This document shows, piece after piece, positions 12,992-24,301 of a stretch of DNA of 40,323 nucleotides (position 1 is the stretch's first letter; each line of letters starts with the position of its first letter). Source of the stretch: Pseudomonadota bacterium (GTDB taxonomy: Bacteria; Oederibacteriota; Muellerivitia; Muellerivitales; Muellerivitaceae); contig JAJPJW010000060.1 of NCBI GenBank assembly GCA_021324075.1, positions 1-40,323 of the forward strand, read 5' to 3'. Under the pieces are notes generated by a model. That model saw only the letters and a program-made list of their open reading frames with translations. It was not told the origin of the DNA and made no database searches. A program made the position numbers and the translations under genes.

Positions 12992-14407
12992 TTACCAATC
13001 CACGTCCACGGTGGCGTCGCCGTTCAGGGTCACCCGGCCTTCGATGCCTTTATCGCTGATAAAGGCATCCTCCATTTTGAGCGAAGTGATATTGGTCTTG
13101 AGGCGGGCGTGGCCGCCCAGGGGCCGGTTGAGGACCTTGGCCATTTCCTTTTTCAACAGGTCCAGGTCCTTCCCCACGTTGATGACCGCTTCCTTCCGCA
13201 ACTGCTCCTTCATGCCCGAACCCATCACGAAAGCCGCCACCTGGACCAGGAAATCGCTGGTCTTGATGTCGAAATCCATGTCGGGGAAGTTGATCAACTG
13301 CTGGTCTTGATCGTAGACGGGGGTCCCCAGGAGGTAGATGGTCAGCTTGGCCGGCTGGCTGGAAAGGTTGAGTACGGGCTGGTATTCCACGTCCGCTTGT
13401 ACCACCAGCTGGCCCCCGGACCCGTAAATATAAAGGTTGTCGATCTTCAGGTTGTGGTTCCCGCCCCCGGGGAGCGCCTTGTTCAGGATGCCCAGCTTCG
13501 GGTCCACCAGCAGCTTATTGACCTCCTTGAAACTGATGACGAGGTTTTGTTCGATTTGGAATCCTTCAGGCCCGGGTTTGTAATCCTTCAAGGGCGGCAT
13601 TTGGGTGACTTCCACCTTGGGTTTGTCGCCGAAAACCACCTCGGGTTGGAAATCGAATTCGAAAACCGTCTCCAAGCGGGGATTTTTGGGATCCGGCACC
13701 AGGTGGTAGTCCCCCACGCTCAAGCCCTGGGGCTCTATATGCAGCCAGGTGTCCTGGGCCATCCGGATGGGCTCCTGGATCTTGGCCCACATTTCCTTGG
13801 CCTTGTTCACCATGTCCTTGGTCCTGTCCCGCAGGCCCTCATGGACCTTGCTGGTCCCCCGGCGGGCCAGTCTTTCCGCCTTCTTGCCGTCCTCCTCGCT
13901 GACCGAGGCCGTGGCCGTGTCGCCTTCCAGGAAATCGGGGGCTTCCAGGCGCATGTCCTTGGTCCAACTCACGGCGGAGGAAAGGTCGACCTTCAAGTCC
14001 TTCTCCGCTTCTTGGAGGACGGTCTCCGGCGCGCCGGCACCCTTCAAAGGTTTGGAAGCCTTGTCCGGCAGGTTCTTGGCGTGGAGATGCACGTGGGCCG
14101 TCAGGCTGTTGCCGTTGAACTCCCATTCCATTGGGTCCCACCAGACGGTGGTGCCAAGGCTCTTGGCCAGTGATTTTTCGGACTTGCTGATGTCCTGCTT
14201 CACCGCCTCCGAAAGGCGTTTCTCGACATCCGAAAGCTTGGGCAGGGGGATCACAACGGGGATGCGTAACCGCGAGGCCGGAGGTTTTGGCAGGACATGC
14301 GGGGGGGCGGGCCGGACCGGGATCATAAGCGGGGAAACCGAGGCACATCCCCCGACCAGGAGGGCCAAACCGGCAACCGTGAAAAGAAAGATTCTCGGGC
14401 GTTTCAT
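12992..14407 (-). CDS. DUF4403-family lipoprotein
   Basis: ATG 14407 gives a 471-residue protein with a lipoprotein signal peptide (MKRPRIFLFTVAGLALLVGGC, Cys at about 21). The first mature segment SRLRIPVVIPLPKLSDVEKRL matches the start of DUF4403 proteins. The rest has long beta-rich stretches typical of the family (NLVISFKEVNKLL, LVVQADVEYQPVLN, ARLKTNITSLKMEDAF). A charged helical insertion (SEEDGKKAERLARRG) lies near residue 185. The role is unknown; by fold some relate this family to lipid-binding SMP/BPI-like tubes. It starts 11 bp after the stop of the preceding gene, in an apparent three-gene operon. The alternative ATG at 14416 is possible. Confidence 0.75.
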   Translation of the reverse strand: MKRPRIFLFTVAGLALLVGGCASVSPLMIPVRPAPPHVLPKPPASRLRIPVVIPLPKLSDVEKRLSEAVKQDISKSEKSLAKSLGTTVWWDPMEWEFNGNSLTAHVHLHAKNLPDKASKPLKGAGAPETVLQEAEKDLKVDLSSAVSWTKDMRLEAPDFLEGDTATASVSEEDGKKAERLARRGTSKVHEGLRDRTKDMVNKAKEMWAKIQEPIRMAQDTWLHIEPQGLSVGDYHLVPDPKNPRLETVFEFDFQPEVVFGDKPKVEVTQMPPLKDYKPGPEGFQIEQNLVISFKEVNKLLVDPKLGILNKALPGGGNHNLKIDNLYIYGSGGQLVVQADVEYQPVLNLSSQPAKLTIYLLGTPVYDQDQQLINFPDMDFDIKTSDFLVQVAAFVMGSGMKEQLRKEAVINVGKDLDLLKKEMAKVLNRPLGGHARLKTNITSLKMEDAFISDKGIEGRVTLNGDATVDVDW

Positions 14408-14417
14408 GGGGGTCATT

Positions 14418-14966
14418 CTACTTGGTGGGGCGGCCCTGGGCAATTTTCACCGCTTGCTTGCCAAACCATGTGGATTCAGGCTTTCGGAGGTGTTTCATCA
14501 CCTTTTCCACATTCCGTCGAAGGGTTTCGGCCCCCTTCAGGTGGTTGAGGTAGCGATTGTACTCTTTTTGGTGGGAAGGGCTCAGCGCCTCGAAAACCGC
14601 CCTGGCTTTGCGGTCTTTCTTCAGTTCCCTGGCCAAAGCCGGGTTCATGGGCTCCACCCGGGGTTCGGTATCCAAGGTCAATTCCACCCGCACCCGGTCG
14701 CCCCTGTCCTTTCCAATCGCCTTGCGCATGATGCCGTGCAGGTAGAGACGGTGGTGTTGGCCGGGTTTGGCCTGGGTTCTCTTGGCGCCCAAGGGCATCA
14801 GGTTGGCCTTGAAAGGCCGGCCATCCAGAAAGACCTTTACGGGAACCACTCCCCGCTTCCCGAGTCTTATCCCTGTTCCCAAAGGCGGGTCGACGTAGGG
14901 ATTGATCCCCTCTTTGCGGATAACCGCCGAGAAGGAAACCTTTCCTACTTCTTTTTTTCTTTCCAT
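14418..14966 (-). CDS. DUF1905 / YdeI-like two-domain protein
   Basis: The 182-residue protein has an N-terminal DUF1905 beta-barrel domain (KVSFSAVIRKEGINPYVDPP, HHRLYLHGIMRKAIG, DRVRVELTLD). A C-terminal helical YdeI/OmpD-associated domain follows (ELKKDRKARAVFEALSPSHQ, LKGAETLRRNVEKVMKHL). This fusion is common, but its biochemical activity is not established. The start overlaps the end of the DinB-like gene by 22 bp, and its stop is 11 bp before the DUF4403 start, so the three genes are probably co-transcribed. There is no good ribosome site, which fits coupled translation. Confidence 0.8.
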   Translation of the reverse strand: MERKKEVGKVSFSAVIRKEGINPYVDPPLGTGIRLGKRGVVPVKVFLDGRPFKANLMPLGAKRTQAKPGQHHRLYLHGIMRKAIGKDRGDRVRVELTLDTEPRVEPMNPALARELKKDRKARAVFEALSPSHQKEYNRYLNHLKGAETLRRNVEKVMKHLRKPESTWFGKQAVKIAQGRPTK

Positions 14967-15505
14967 TGCCGGTACCGCTTGGCCATTTGGCCGATATGGT
15001 GTTCGACGTGCCAGATGTTATGCCCCACCTGGTATTCCACTGAAATCCGCCCGAATTCAGGGTGGGAAATGGTGTTTCCCCAAACCGAGGGGGGAAGCCG
15101 GTTCAAAAGGTTCGAATTGGCCTGGCGCAACATGGCAAAAAGTTTGTGTCCCTCTTCAAAATCCGCCTTCAAGTAGTTCGTGCGGTTAGCCCAAGTTTCC
15201 TGGTCCCAACTGGGCACACTGCCGCCCGGATCGGCCACCGCCTTGCGAAGCCGGAAATAGAGGTTGGCTTCCTGGTCGGCCAGGTGCCAAAGCACTTCCC
15301 CGACACACCAATGTTGCTCGGCCGGCTTGAAGTCCCACATTTTCCGGGGGAACCGGCTCAGGACCTTCTCGACCCTTTGGCCTCCCCGGGCGAAGACTTT
15401 CGACTTTTTCGCCCTTTTCCATCCGTGGACCAGCTTCTTGGCGCGTTTTTCTTGTTCCTTTGGGACGTCGGGACCTGCGGTAAAACCGGGACCGGAAAGG
15501 GGCAC
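14945..15505 (-). CDS. DinB-superfamily metal-dependent protein
   Basis: A 186-residue four-helix protein of the DinB/YfiT fold. Candidate metal-ligand histidines are in WCVGEVLWHLADQE (near residue 73) and near the end in HNIWHVEHHIGQMAKRY. DinB-like proteins include thiol transferases and many uncharacterised members. No DNA damage role should be assumed from the name. The GTG start 15505 has AAGGAG six bases upstream. The N-terminal about 50 residues are basic and precede the core domain. It is first gene of a tight DinB, DUF1905, DUF4403 set. Confidence 0.78.
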   Translation of the reverse strand: MPLSGPGFTAGPDVPKEQEKRAKKLVHGWKRAKKSKVFARGGQRVEKVLSRFPRKMWDFKPAEQHWCVGEVLWHLADQEANLYFRLRKAVADPGGSVPSWDQETWANRTNYLKADFEEGHKLFAMLRQANSNLLNRLPPSVWGNTISHPEFGRISVEYQVGHNIWHVEHHIGQMAKRYRQWKEKKK

Positions 15506-15555
15506 GGAAGTCTCCTTGGAGTCAAAATCCTGCTGGGATTGGAATGAAGGATAAC

Positions 15556-15581
15556 AAAAAAAGCGGGCCTTGGGGGCCCGC
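15556..15581 (-). terminator. Rho-independent terminator of the NmrA-like gene
   Basis: GCGGGCC / GGCCCGC arms (15563-15569, 15575-15581) with a 5-nt loop; on the minus strand a T7 run follows (A-run 15556-15562). It lies 27 bp past the stop at 15609 and insulates the DinB operon from the gene upstream. Confidence 0.85.
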
Positions 15582-15608
15582 CTTTAAAGACCGGGCTGAA
15601 GGGCCTCT

Positions 15609-16508
15609 CTAGGACTGGTTGTAAACAGCCGTAAAATCTTCCGCGAACTCTTCCGCCGTCGTCTTGCCCCGGTGCTCCGCGGTCAAGGTTTGGTTGGGAT
15701 GCAGCTTTCCTTCGCCGCCGGCCTTGTACATCTCGATGAAAAGGTCCACGAATTTGGGCTTCATTCCGTTTCCCAGCATGCTCTTTCGGGCGTCCTCCAA
15801 CGAGAACTGGACGTAAGCCAGGTCCGGTTTGCCGAGGGCCTTGCCCAAGGCGGCCGTCATTTCCTTCATGCTGTATTCCTTGGGCCCGGTGAAATCGAGG
15901 AACCCGTGTCCGTTGAATTCGAGCCGGTCGAGCAATTCAGCGGCTTTCGCCCCAATGTCTTTCGTGGCCACACGATGCAGTGGAAAGTCCGAGGGATTGG
16001 CCGAGCCATTGATGCCTTTTCCCTTGATGAGCGACAAGGCGAAATATTCGTTCTCCATGAAGGCGCTGGGGCGCAGGTGAAGGACATTGATCCCGGAAAG
16101 CTTGTTCAATCTTTGTTCCTGCCGGTAAAGGCCCGCGATAGGGCCTGTGCCGCCGGGAAGTTCGGCGCCGATGGAGCTCAAATGGACGACATATTTCACA
16201 CCCGATTTCGAGATGGCTTGCACAATGGCTTCGCCCGCATGGTCCTGGAAATTCGAGAAATCCTCCGCAGTGTAAGAAGGCGGGATTAGCACGAAAACTC
16301 CATCCGCGCCCTTGAAAGCTTCGGTCATGGCCCCGGCGTCATCAATGGCGGGTGACGATATTTGGGCGCCCTTGACTTTCAAAGCGGACAATTTCTTTTC
16401 ATCCCGTCCGAGGGCCCGGACCGTGTGGCCCCTTTCCAAAAGTTTTTCCGTAATGACATGGCCGATATGGCCGGTCGCGCCCAACACCGCGTAAGTCCTT
16501 TTCGACAT
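15609..16508 (-). CDS. NmrA-like NAD(P)-binding family protein
   Basis: ATG 16508 is chosen because AGGAGG is five bases upstream; the adjacent ATG at 16511 is only two away. The 299-residue protein is an atypical short-chain dehydrogenase/epimerase. The glycine-rich GATGHIG binds the dinucleotide at residues 9-15, followed by RALGRDEKK, the DGVFVLIPP strand and VKYVVHLSSIGA. The catalytic YxxxK pair is not evident, as in NmrA-like sensors and NAD(P)H:quinone oxidoreductase-like (QOR2) proteins. Substrate unknown. It is flanked on both sides by terminators, so it is a single-gene unit. Confidence 0.82.
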   Translation of the reverse strand: MSKRTYAVLGATGHIGHVITEKLLERGHTVRALGRDEKKLSALKVKGAQISSPAIDDAGAMTEAFKGADGVFVLIPPSYTAEDFSNFQDHAGEAIVQAISKSGVKYVVHLSSIGAELPGGTGPIAGLYRQEQRLNKLSGINVLHLRPSAFMENEYFALSLIKGKGINGSANPSDFPLHRVATKDIGAKAAELLDRLEFNGHGFLDFTGPKEYSMKEMTAALGKALGKPDLAYVQFSLEDARKSMLGNGMKPKFVDLFIEMYKAGGEGKLHPNQTLTAEHRGKTTAEEFAEDFTAVYNQS

Positions 16509-16614
16509 CATGGCCTCCTTGGTTTGAATGGGACTAATTTGCGGGCGGGGCGGGGAACATATCAAGCGTCGGGGGAAATAAATCTGTTACTTGCGGGTAA
16601 CGGGAAGCGGAAAT

Positions 16615-16650
16615 AAAAAGGGCGCGCCCCCTGCAGGGGGCACGCCCTTT
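16615..16650 (-). terminator. Rho-independent terminator after rpoD
   Basis: A long stem AAAGGGCGcGCCCCC / GGGGGCaCGCCCTTT (one C-A mismatch) around a short loop, with a T5 run on the minus strand, 23 bp past the rpoD stop. It ends the rpsU-to-rpoD cluster. Confidence 0.9.
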
Positions 16651-16673
16651 CAGCCCGTCTTGGTTTTTGCCTC

Positions 16674-18475
<1,802 letters not shown>

Positions 18476-18479
<4 letters not shown>

Positions 18480-20272
18480 TTCGTTTCCACCTCTTGTGAA
18501 TATTGCCGCTTCAGCACGAACATTTGCTGGCCCAGCAGCATGACTTGTTCCGCTTCCCCAGCTTTTTCCGCTTCGTCCTTTTGCCTTTTCAATTCGGACA
18601 GCCGCCACTCCATGTGGCGCTTTTTAAGCCTTGCCGCCAAATCAATCAGCATGGCTTCGCGGTGTTTCTTTTCTGTCTTGCTCTCAATTTGGAGGAAGGA
18701 AGGCTCCAGTTCCGGAACCTGGTTCAGTTCCCCCACCTTCATTTCCCCTGCGCTCAGCTTCTCGAACAATTGCCGGAGGTTTTCCTTTTGGAAGACCTCG
18801 GGCGACAGTTCGTTGACCGCCCAGGGGACAAATTCCCCGTTCTCCTCCACCAGGAGGGCCAGGAAATCCGCCTCAATGGGCAGTTCCGCCAGCCTTGTCT
18901 TCGCTCCCTGCGGGGGGGAGGAAGCCTCCTTGCCATCGGCCGTCTTCGCATCGGCCATCGGCCGCCGGAAACCTTTTTTCCGTTCGGAATTAACGATGGC
19001 CAAGAGGCCCCGGTTGTCCAAGCCCAGCTCGGACTCGATGGCCGCACAGGCCGCCTGTACCGAAACCTCGTCCGGGATCTGCAGGATCATCGGCGCGAAA
19101 CCCTGTAGAGCTCGGAGTCGCTCTTCCACGGGCGTCCCCTGGAATTTTTTCTTCAGGGACTGGGCCCACCACCGGAAAAAGTCCGGGGCTTTTTGCAGCA
19201 ACCTCTCGAAGTCTTCCTTCGGATGCTTCTTTAAATACTCGTCCGGGTCCTTCGCGTCCGGCATTACCAGCACCCGGATATTCAATCCGGCCTGGATCAG
19301 CGGCTCAAATCCCCTTAAGACCGCCGCCTGCCCCGCCGTGTCGGCGTCGTAGGAGAAGACCACTTCCTTCGTGTAACGCGCCAGGACCCTTCCATGTTGG
19401 GACGTCAGCGCAGTCCCCAATGTGGCGACAGAATTCTCAAAGCCGAAATGATGGAGGGCCAAGGCGTCGAAGTAACCTTCCACCACCAGCACGTAACCCC
19501 GCTGTCGGATGGCCTCCCGGGCCATGTCCAGCAGGTAAAGGCATTCACTTTTCTTGAAAAGTAGTGTTTCGGGAGAATTGAGGTATTTCGGTCCCGATTC
19601 GTCGCTTAATGTCCTGCCGCCAAAGGCGATGATTTTATCATAGTTGTTTCGCACCGGGAAGATAAGGCGGTTCCTAAATTTATCGTAGTAGGTGTTCTTT
19701 TCCTCGTTATGGACCAGCAATCCGGCGGCTAAAAGTTCCTCCTGGGAAAAACCCGCTTTTTGGGCGGCGTTTTTAAGGAAATCCCAGCCTTGGGGGGCGA
19801 ACCCGATCAGGTATTTAAGGGCGTCCTCCTTGACGAATCCCCGCCCTTTGAAATAGTCCCGGGCCGCCTGGCCTTCCGCGGAAAGGAGCCTCTCCTGGAA
19901 GAATTTCCCGGCGAATTCGTTGAGCGCCTGCATCTTTTCCCGGACCCGGTCGGCCTCCTGGTCCCGCTGACTTTCCTGGGGTTTGGGGAGGTCCACACCC
20001 GCCTTCCCGGCCAGCAGGCGCAGGGCTTCCTGAAAGGGCATGCTTTCCTTTTCCATGATGAAGGTGATGACATTGCCGCCTTTGCCGCAGCCAAAGCAAT
20101 GGAAACTGTTGCGGCTCGGCGACACCATGAAGCTGGGGGATTTTTCGCTATGGAAGGGACAGAGGCCCTTGTAACTGGAACCGGCTTTTTTCAGCTGGAC
20201 GTATTCGCCGATGACCGACACGATGTCGGTGGCGTCCTTGACCCGCTGGATGATGTCATCGGAATATTTCAA
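18476..20272 (-). CDS. dnaG: DNA primase
   Basis: A 598-residue primase that makes RNA primers at the replication fork. The N-terminal zinc ribbon has CPFH (C38, H41) and CFGC (C59, C62). The RNA-polymerase core and Toprim domain follow ([14 protein letters not shown], then [12 protein letters not shown] with metal-binding acids), and then a helicase-binding C-terminal region. The start is TTG 20272 with GGGGTG six bases upstream; no ATG fits. The preceding mutS2 gene ends 17 bp away and the following rpoD overlaps, so they are co-transcribed. Length is normal for the family. Confidence 0.97.
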
Positions 20273-20289
20273 GCGTCACACCCCAAAAT

Positions 20290-22680
20290 TCACTTTTTAA
20301 ATTTTATCACCGTCACGCCCGCGCCGCCCTGGGCGGGTTCCGCCAGGGTGAACTCCACCCCTGGATGGGCGCCCGGCAGATGTTTATGGATGGCTTCCTT
20401 CAAGGCCCCCGTTCCTTTTCCATGAATAATACGCACGAATGGCAGGTTGACCAGGAGGGCGTCATCCAGGAATTTATCCAGCATCGGAAGGGCCTGGTCC
20501 ACCATTTTGCCCCGCAAATCCAGCTCCAACTTTCCCTTGTCGTCCAGGGCCTTGGCCGGCATGACGCTGGCCGGCTGGGGGCGGGCGACCGGTTTGGGGG
20601 CCGCAGTCACCCTTCCCAGGTCGGAATATTTACAGGAAAGTTTCATCCCGTTTTCCATGAGGATGACCGCTTCGCCCTTTTCCTCGTCGGCGGACAGTAT
20701 TTTGACGTCGCAATTTCCGGGTTTGAAAAAGACCGCATCGCCTTCCTTTAGTTCGCCTACTTCAACGATGACCTTGGCGGGGGCGGGTTTGATGTTCCTC
20801 AGTTTTTGGTTCACTTCCCTCTTGGCCGCGTTGATCCTTTCCGGGTTGATCCTATTGCCGCCGGGCGCCTCGACCCCCTGGATCAGGTGTTCCATCTTGC
20901 GGCGGGTGTTCTTGAGCAGGCCCTCGGCCTCGACCTGCGCTTCCTTCTTGATGCGCCGGGCTTCGTCCTTCATCTGGCGGCGGGCGGTCGTGAGCTCCTG
21001 TTCCATCCTCCGGGCGTTATCCCGGATTTTTTCCGCTTCCTGCCGGGCGATTTGCGCGGCCTGCTTCTCCTGCCCCAATTTCGTGAGCATTTCGGAAAGG
21101 TCGGCCTCGCCCTGGGGCAGGTGGGACTTGGCCTTCTCCAGGACTTCCTCGGGGAAACCGAACTGCCGGGCTAGGGTCAGGGCGTAGGACTGGCCGGGAA
21201 TGCCGGAAACCAGGCGGAAGGTCGGCTTGCCCGTTTGTTCGTCGAAAACCATGGCGGCATTGGCCATTCCCTTTTCTTCCTGGGTCAGCAGTTTTAAAAG
21301 GGGCTGGTGGGTATTGGCCATCACGGTGGCGCCCTTTTCCCGGAAGGCTTCCAGGCAGGCGATGCCCAAAGCGCCGCCTTCGCGGGGGTCCGTACCCGCG
21401 CCCAGTTCATCCAATAAGAAGAGGGTCTCGGGGCCGCAATGGTCCATCATGCGCTTCAAGGCCTTGAGCTTGGCCGCATAGGTGCTCAGGTGGTCGGAGA
21501 GGCTTTGGCCGTCCTCCAGGTCCGAGTCGAAATGGGAGAGGCGGGGGATGGAACTTTCATTGGCTGCCAGGACCGGCAGGCCGGCCTGGGCCATGACACA
21601 GGACAGGCCCAGGGTCTTCAAGGCCACGGTCTTGCCGCCCGCGTTGGGCCCCGAGACCAGGATGACCCTGACCTCGTCCTTGAACTCCGCGTCCAAGGGG
21701 ATCACTTTTTCCCGGAATTTGTCCCGGTTCTCCAGGGCCAAAAGGGGATGCCGGGCCGTCTTCAAGACCAGGCCCGAACCCGCATGGGGCCGGATAAACT
21801 GGCCGTCGTAGCGGGAGGCGAAGGTCGCCAAGACCCCGTGGGCGTCCACTTCCGCGCAGGCGATCAGGACGGCTTCCAGCAAGTCGCCCGAGGCCAGCAC
21901 GGCCTGGGTGGTCTCGCGGAGGATCTTCCGGATTTCCTCATCCTCCCGCAACAGCGCTTCCTTGACCCGGTTGTTGCTTTCCACGATCTCGCGCGGTTCG
22001 ACGAAGAGGGTGGAACCGGAGGCTGACATGCCGTGCACGAAACCGGGCACCTGGCCCTGGTGGTCGCGCTTGACGGGAACGACCAGCCGGCCTTCCCTTT
22101 CGGTGACAATCTTTTCCTGGAGCGCGTCGGCAGACCCTTCCCTTTGGAGGAAGGACTGGTAGAAATGCTGGACTTCGGACCGGAGGGCCTTGAGCTGGTC
22201 CCTGGCGCTTTTGAGCTCCGTGGAAGCCGAATCCAGTATCTCCCCCTTCTCGGAAACGACCGACTTGAGTTTTTCCCGCAGTTCGGGCAAGGCGTGGAGC
22301 CGTCCCAGCCATTCCTGGAAAACCACGGGCAAATCCCCTTCCGGGGTCAGGTACTGGCGTAGGCGGACCACCTGGTCCAGGAAGACCGCCAAGGAGGCCA
22401 GTTCCCGTGCGGAAAAAATCTCCCCCTTGGAACGCGCCTTTTCGAAAACTTCGACGAAATATTGGGAATCCGGCACCGCCGGGTCTCCTGCTTTTAAAAG
22501 GTGCTTCTCCAGTTCTTGGGTCTTCGAGAGCCGGTTTTCAATCAGACCCAGGTCGGCCAGGGGGCCCAGGGCTTTCAGGTAGTCCCGTCCCGCGGGAGTC
22601 TGGCAATGGCCGGCCAATGCGCCGAGCAATTTGGGGAACTCAACCGCGCGGAGGAAGTTATCGACGATTTCGTTTTTCAA
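20290..22680 (-). CDS. mutS2: MutS2 family ATPase/endonuclease
   Basis: A 796-residue MutS2 protein. It has core helical domains, an ABC-type ATPase (Walker A SGPNAGGKT at about 343-351, Walker B TLFLLDELGAGTDPREGG), a long coiled coil rich in Q/E/R (about 520-620), a small beta domain, and a C-terminal Smr domain (LELDLRGKMVDQALPMLDKF, VRIIHGKGTGALKEAI). MutS2 lacks the mismatch-recognition domain of MutS. It has been linked to suppressing recombination and to rescuing stalled or collided ribosomes. The start is TTG 22680 with AGAGGA upstream, inside the end of mpg (23-bp overlap). Confidence 0.96.
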   Translation of the reverse strand: MKNEIVDNFLRAVEFPKLLGALAGHCQTPAGRDYLKALGPLADLGLIENRLSKTQELEKHLLKAGDPAVPDSQYFVEVFEKARSKGEIFSARELASLAVFLDQVVRLRQYLTPEGDLPVVFQEWLGRLHALPELREKLKSVVSEKGEILDSASTELKSARDQLKALRSEVQHFYQSFLQREGSADALQEKIVTEREGRLVVPVKRDHQGQVPGFVHGMSASGSTLFVEPREIVESNNRVKEALLREDEEIRKILRETTQAVLASGDLLEAVLIACAEVDAHGVLATFASRYDGQFIRPHAGSGLVLKTARHPLLALENRDKFREKVIPLDAEFKDEVRVILVSGPNAGGKTVALKTLGLSCVMAQAGLPVLAANESSIPRLSHFDSDLEDGQSLSDHLSTYAAKLKALKRMMDHCGPETLFLLDELGAGTDPREGGALGIACLEAFREKGATVMANTHQPLLKLLTQEEKGMANAAMVFDEQTGKPTFRLVSGIPGQSYALTLARQFGFPEEVLEKAKSHLPQGEADLSEMLTKLGQEKQAAQIARQEAEKIRDNARRMEQELTTARRQMKDEARRIKKEAQVEAEGLLKNTRRKMEHLIQGVEAPGGNRINPERINAAKREVNQKLRNIKPAPAKVIVEVGELKEGDAVFFKPGNCDVKILSADEEKGEAVILMENGMKLSCKYSDLGRVTAAPKPVARPQPASVMPAKALDDKGKLELDLRGKMVDQALPMLDKFLDDALLVNLPFVRIIHGKGTGALKEAIHKHLPGAHPGVEFTLAEPAQGGAGVTVIKFKK

Positions 22681-23308
22681 GGAGTCCTCTTTTAAGTTTC
22701 TTTTTCATCCCGGGCGACGGCCGGTCGGCGCCGGGTTTCACTGAAATATAGGGGGTGCCCTTTAGGTAAAACCTCAAAGGCAGCTCCGAACCTTCCGTAA
22801 TGCCGATTCGGGTGGTGACGCCGACGGGTTCTTTGCGTCGGGCCCTTTCGAGGTAAACGGGTTTTTTCCAAAGTTTGGCGCCGTTGTATTGTTTCGTAAT
22901 CCCCAAGGCCTGCACCAGTTTGCCGGGACCGTTGGTCAGTCCCCGGTCGTCGATATCCAGCCGCCCACGGCGCTTGGCCATGAGCCCGGCACCTTCCACC
23001 GGCTCCAAGGCGCGGATCAAAACGGCCCCCGGGGTTCCGACCTTTTCAGTGACGACGTTAAAAAGGTAGTGGTTGCCGTAACAGAAGTAAACATAGGCAT
23101 GGCCGGCGGGTCCGAACATCACCTGGTTTCGGGGGGTCATGCCCCGGGCGGCGTGGCAGCCGGGGTCGTTCTTGGGGAGATAGGCTTCGACTTCCACGAT
23201 GCGGCCCGAGGTCAGGCCCTGGGGCGTTTGGTGGACCAGGACCTGGCCCAGGAGGTCTTGGGCCACCTGGCGGGTCGGACGGGAATAAAAGGATTGGGAC
23301 AGGATCAT
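22658..23308 (-). CDS. 3-methyladenine DNA glycosylase (AAG/MPG family)
   Basis: ATG 23308 gives 216 residues and aligns with the usual family start (MILSQSFYSRPTRQVAQDLLG); an upstream TTG at 23344 is possible. The protein excises alkylated purines in base-excision repair. Conserved features are GRIVEVEAYLP with the catalytic Glu, GHAYVYFCYGNHYLFNVV, AVLIRALEP and NGPGKLVQALGI. The C-terminal tail is strongly basic (MKKKLKRGLLEKRNRR) and overlaps the mutS2 start. Its place between yqeY and mutS2 inserts DNA repair into the translation/replication cluster. Confidence 0.93.
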   Translation of the reverse strand: MILSQSFYSRPTRQVAQDLLGQVLVHQTPQGLTSGRIVEVEAYLPKNDPGCHAARGMTPRNQVMFGPAGHAYVYFCYGNHYLFNVVTEKVGTPGAVLIRALEPVEGAGLMAKRRGRLDIDDRGLTNGPGKLVQALGITKQYNGAKLWKKPVYLERARRKEPVGVTTRIGITEGSELPLRFYLKGTPYISVKPGADRPSPGMKKKLKRGLLEKRNRR

Positions 23309-23387
23309 GGCATCGCTCGAAGGGACGGTCTTATTCAGAACCAACCCGGTGTTCTCTCCGCGGCTTCGCCGCGAATTTCGGCTTTTC

Positions 23388-23840
23388 TTAACCCAGCTTG
23401 GACTTCACCAACCCGCTGACCTTGCCCATGTCGGCCCGGCCCTTGATCTTGGGCGTCAGGACGCCCATCACCTTGCCCATGTCCTTGGGCCCGGCCGCAC
23501 CCGCGGATTTGATGGCTTCTTCGACCAATTTGGCGAGTTCGTCATCGCTTAAGGAAGCGGGCAGGTATTTCTCGATCAGGGCCAGTTCGGCCTTTTCCTT
23601 GGCGGCCATGTCCGCCCGGCCTCCCTTTTCGAAGCCCTCAATGGATTCCTTGCGCTGCTTGGCCTGTTTCGAAAGCACATCGACGACTTCTTCATCCTTG
23701 ATCTCCCGCTTCAGGTCTACTTCCTTGTATTTAATGGCGGACTTGAGCATGCGCAGGGCGGAAGTGCCGGCCTCATCCTTGGCCTTCATGGCCGTAATCA
23801 GGTCGGCGTTGATCTTGTCGAAAAGGGGTGATGCGCTCAT
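23388..23840 (-). CDS. GatB/YqeY-domain protein
   Basis: A 150-residue helical protein of the YqeY family, related to the tail domain of amidotransferase subunit GatB that contacts tRNA. Typical segments are FDKINADLITAMKAKDEAGTSALRMLKSAIK, EKYLPASLSDDELAKLVEEAI and KDMGKVMGVLTPKIKGRADM. The exact function is unknown; a role with tRNA-dependent amidation or aminoacylation is assumed from the domain. ATG 23840 has GGAGG five bases upstream. rpsU-yqeY-dnaG-rpoD linkage is widespread, and here a terminator separates it from rpsU. Confidence 0.92.
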   Translation of the reverse strand: MSASPLFDKINADLITAMKAKDEAGTSALRMLKSAIKYKEVDLKREIKDEEVVDVLSKQAKQRKESIEGFEKGGRADMAAKEKAELALIEKYLPASLSDDELAKLVEEAIKSAGAAGPKDMGKVMGVLTPKIKGRADMGKVSGLVKSKLG

Positions 23841-23883
23841 GGTTCCTCCGGGAGTGGCGTGAAAGTGGAAAGGGGGCGGAAAT

Positions 23884-23916
23884 AAAAGAAGCCCGCGCCT
23901 TGCGAGCGCGGGCTTC
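23884..23916 (-). terminator. Terminator/attenuator between rpsU and yqeY
   Basis: A perfect 11-bp stem GAAGCCCGCGC / GCGCGGGCTTC (23888-23898, 23906-23916) with a T4 run on the minus strand, 14 bp after the rpsU stop. It probably lowers read-through so that S21 is made in excess over the downstream replication and transcription genes. Confidence 0.85.
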
Positions 23917-23929
23917 CACCGGCTTATGG

Positions 23930-24139
23930 CTATTCGCGGCTGAACTTCATCTGGCGGCGGCGCGCCTTCTTGCGGGCCGCGGCTTCGCGCTTCTTGCGGC
24001 GTTCGCTGGGCTTCTCGTAGAACTCGCGCTTCTTCATCTCCGAGATCAGCCCCGAATTCTGGACAACCTTCTTGAAACGCTTGAGGGCGTTTTCAATCGG
24101 CTCGTTTTCTTCCAATCGGACTTCGACCACTGTGGTCAC
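23930..24139 (-). CDS. rpsU: 30S ribosomal protein S21
   Basis: The GTG at 24139 gives a 69-residue protein (TTVVEVRLEENEPIENALKRF ...) that matches S21 from its first residues. The ORF-track start adds 35 residues that do not belong. AGAGGGG lies just upstream. The C-terminal half is a very basic helix (ERRKKREAAARKKARRRQMKF) that binds 16S rRNA near the anti-Shine-Dalgarno region. S21 affects translation initiation. It is first in the cluster leading to rpoD, with a terminator directly after it. Confidence 0.95.
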   Translation of the reverse strand: MTTVVEVRLEENEPIENALKRFKKVVQNSGLISEMKKREFYEKPSERRKKREAAARKKARRRQMKFSRE

Positions 24140-24301
24140 TCTCCCCTCTATGGGTGGAATAGGAAACCCTGAAACCATATGGCGCTTCAGGGAGGAGGAG
24201 TTTAATGCTTGGCCTAGCCCCCAGTCAAGCAAGGGAAAAACCATATTTAGCGGGTTTTGAGTGTCCGGAACCCTATAGGCGGGTGTTTTCGAGGAAAGGC
24301 T

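Noticed and set aside
12902-14173. 423-residue plus-strand ORF
   Set aside because: It is the antisense of the DUF4403 lipoprotein gene, rich in His/Gln/Leu and Val typical of shadow frames, with no ribosome site or family pattern.
13749-15176. 475-residue plus-strand ORF
   Set aside because: Antisense across three minus-strand genes (DUF4403, DUF1905/YdeI, DinB) that have clear domain motifs and ribosome sites or coupled starts.
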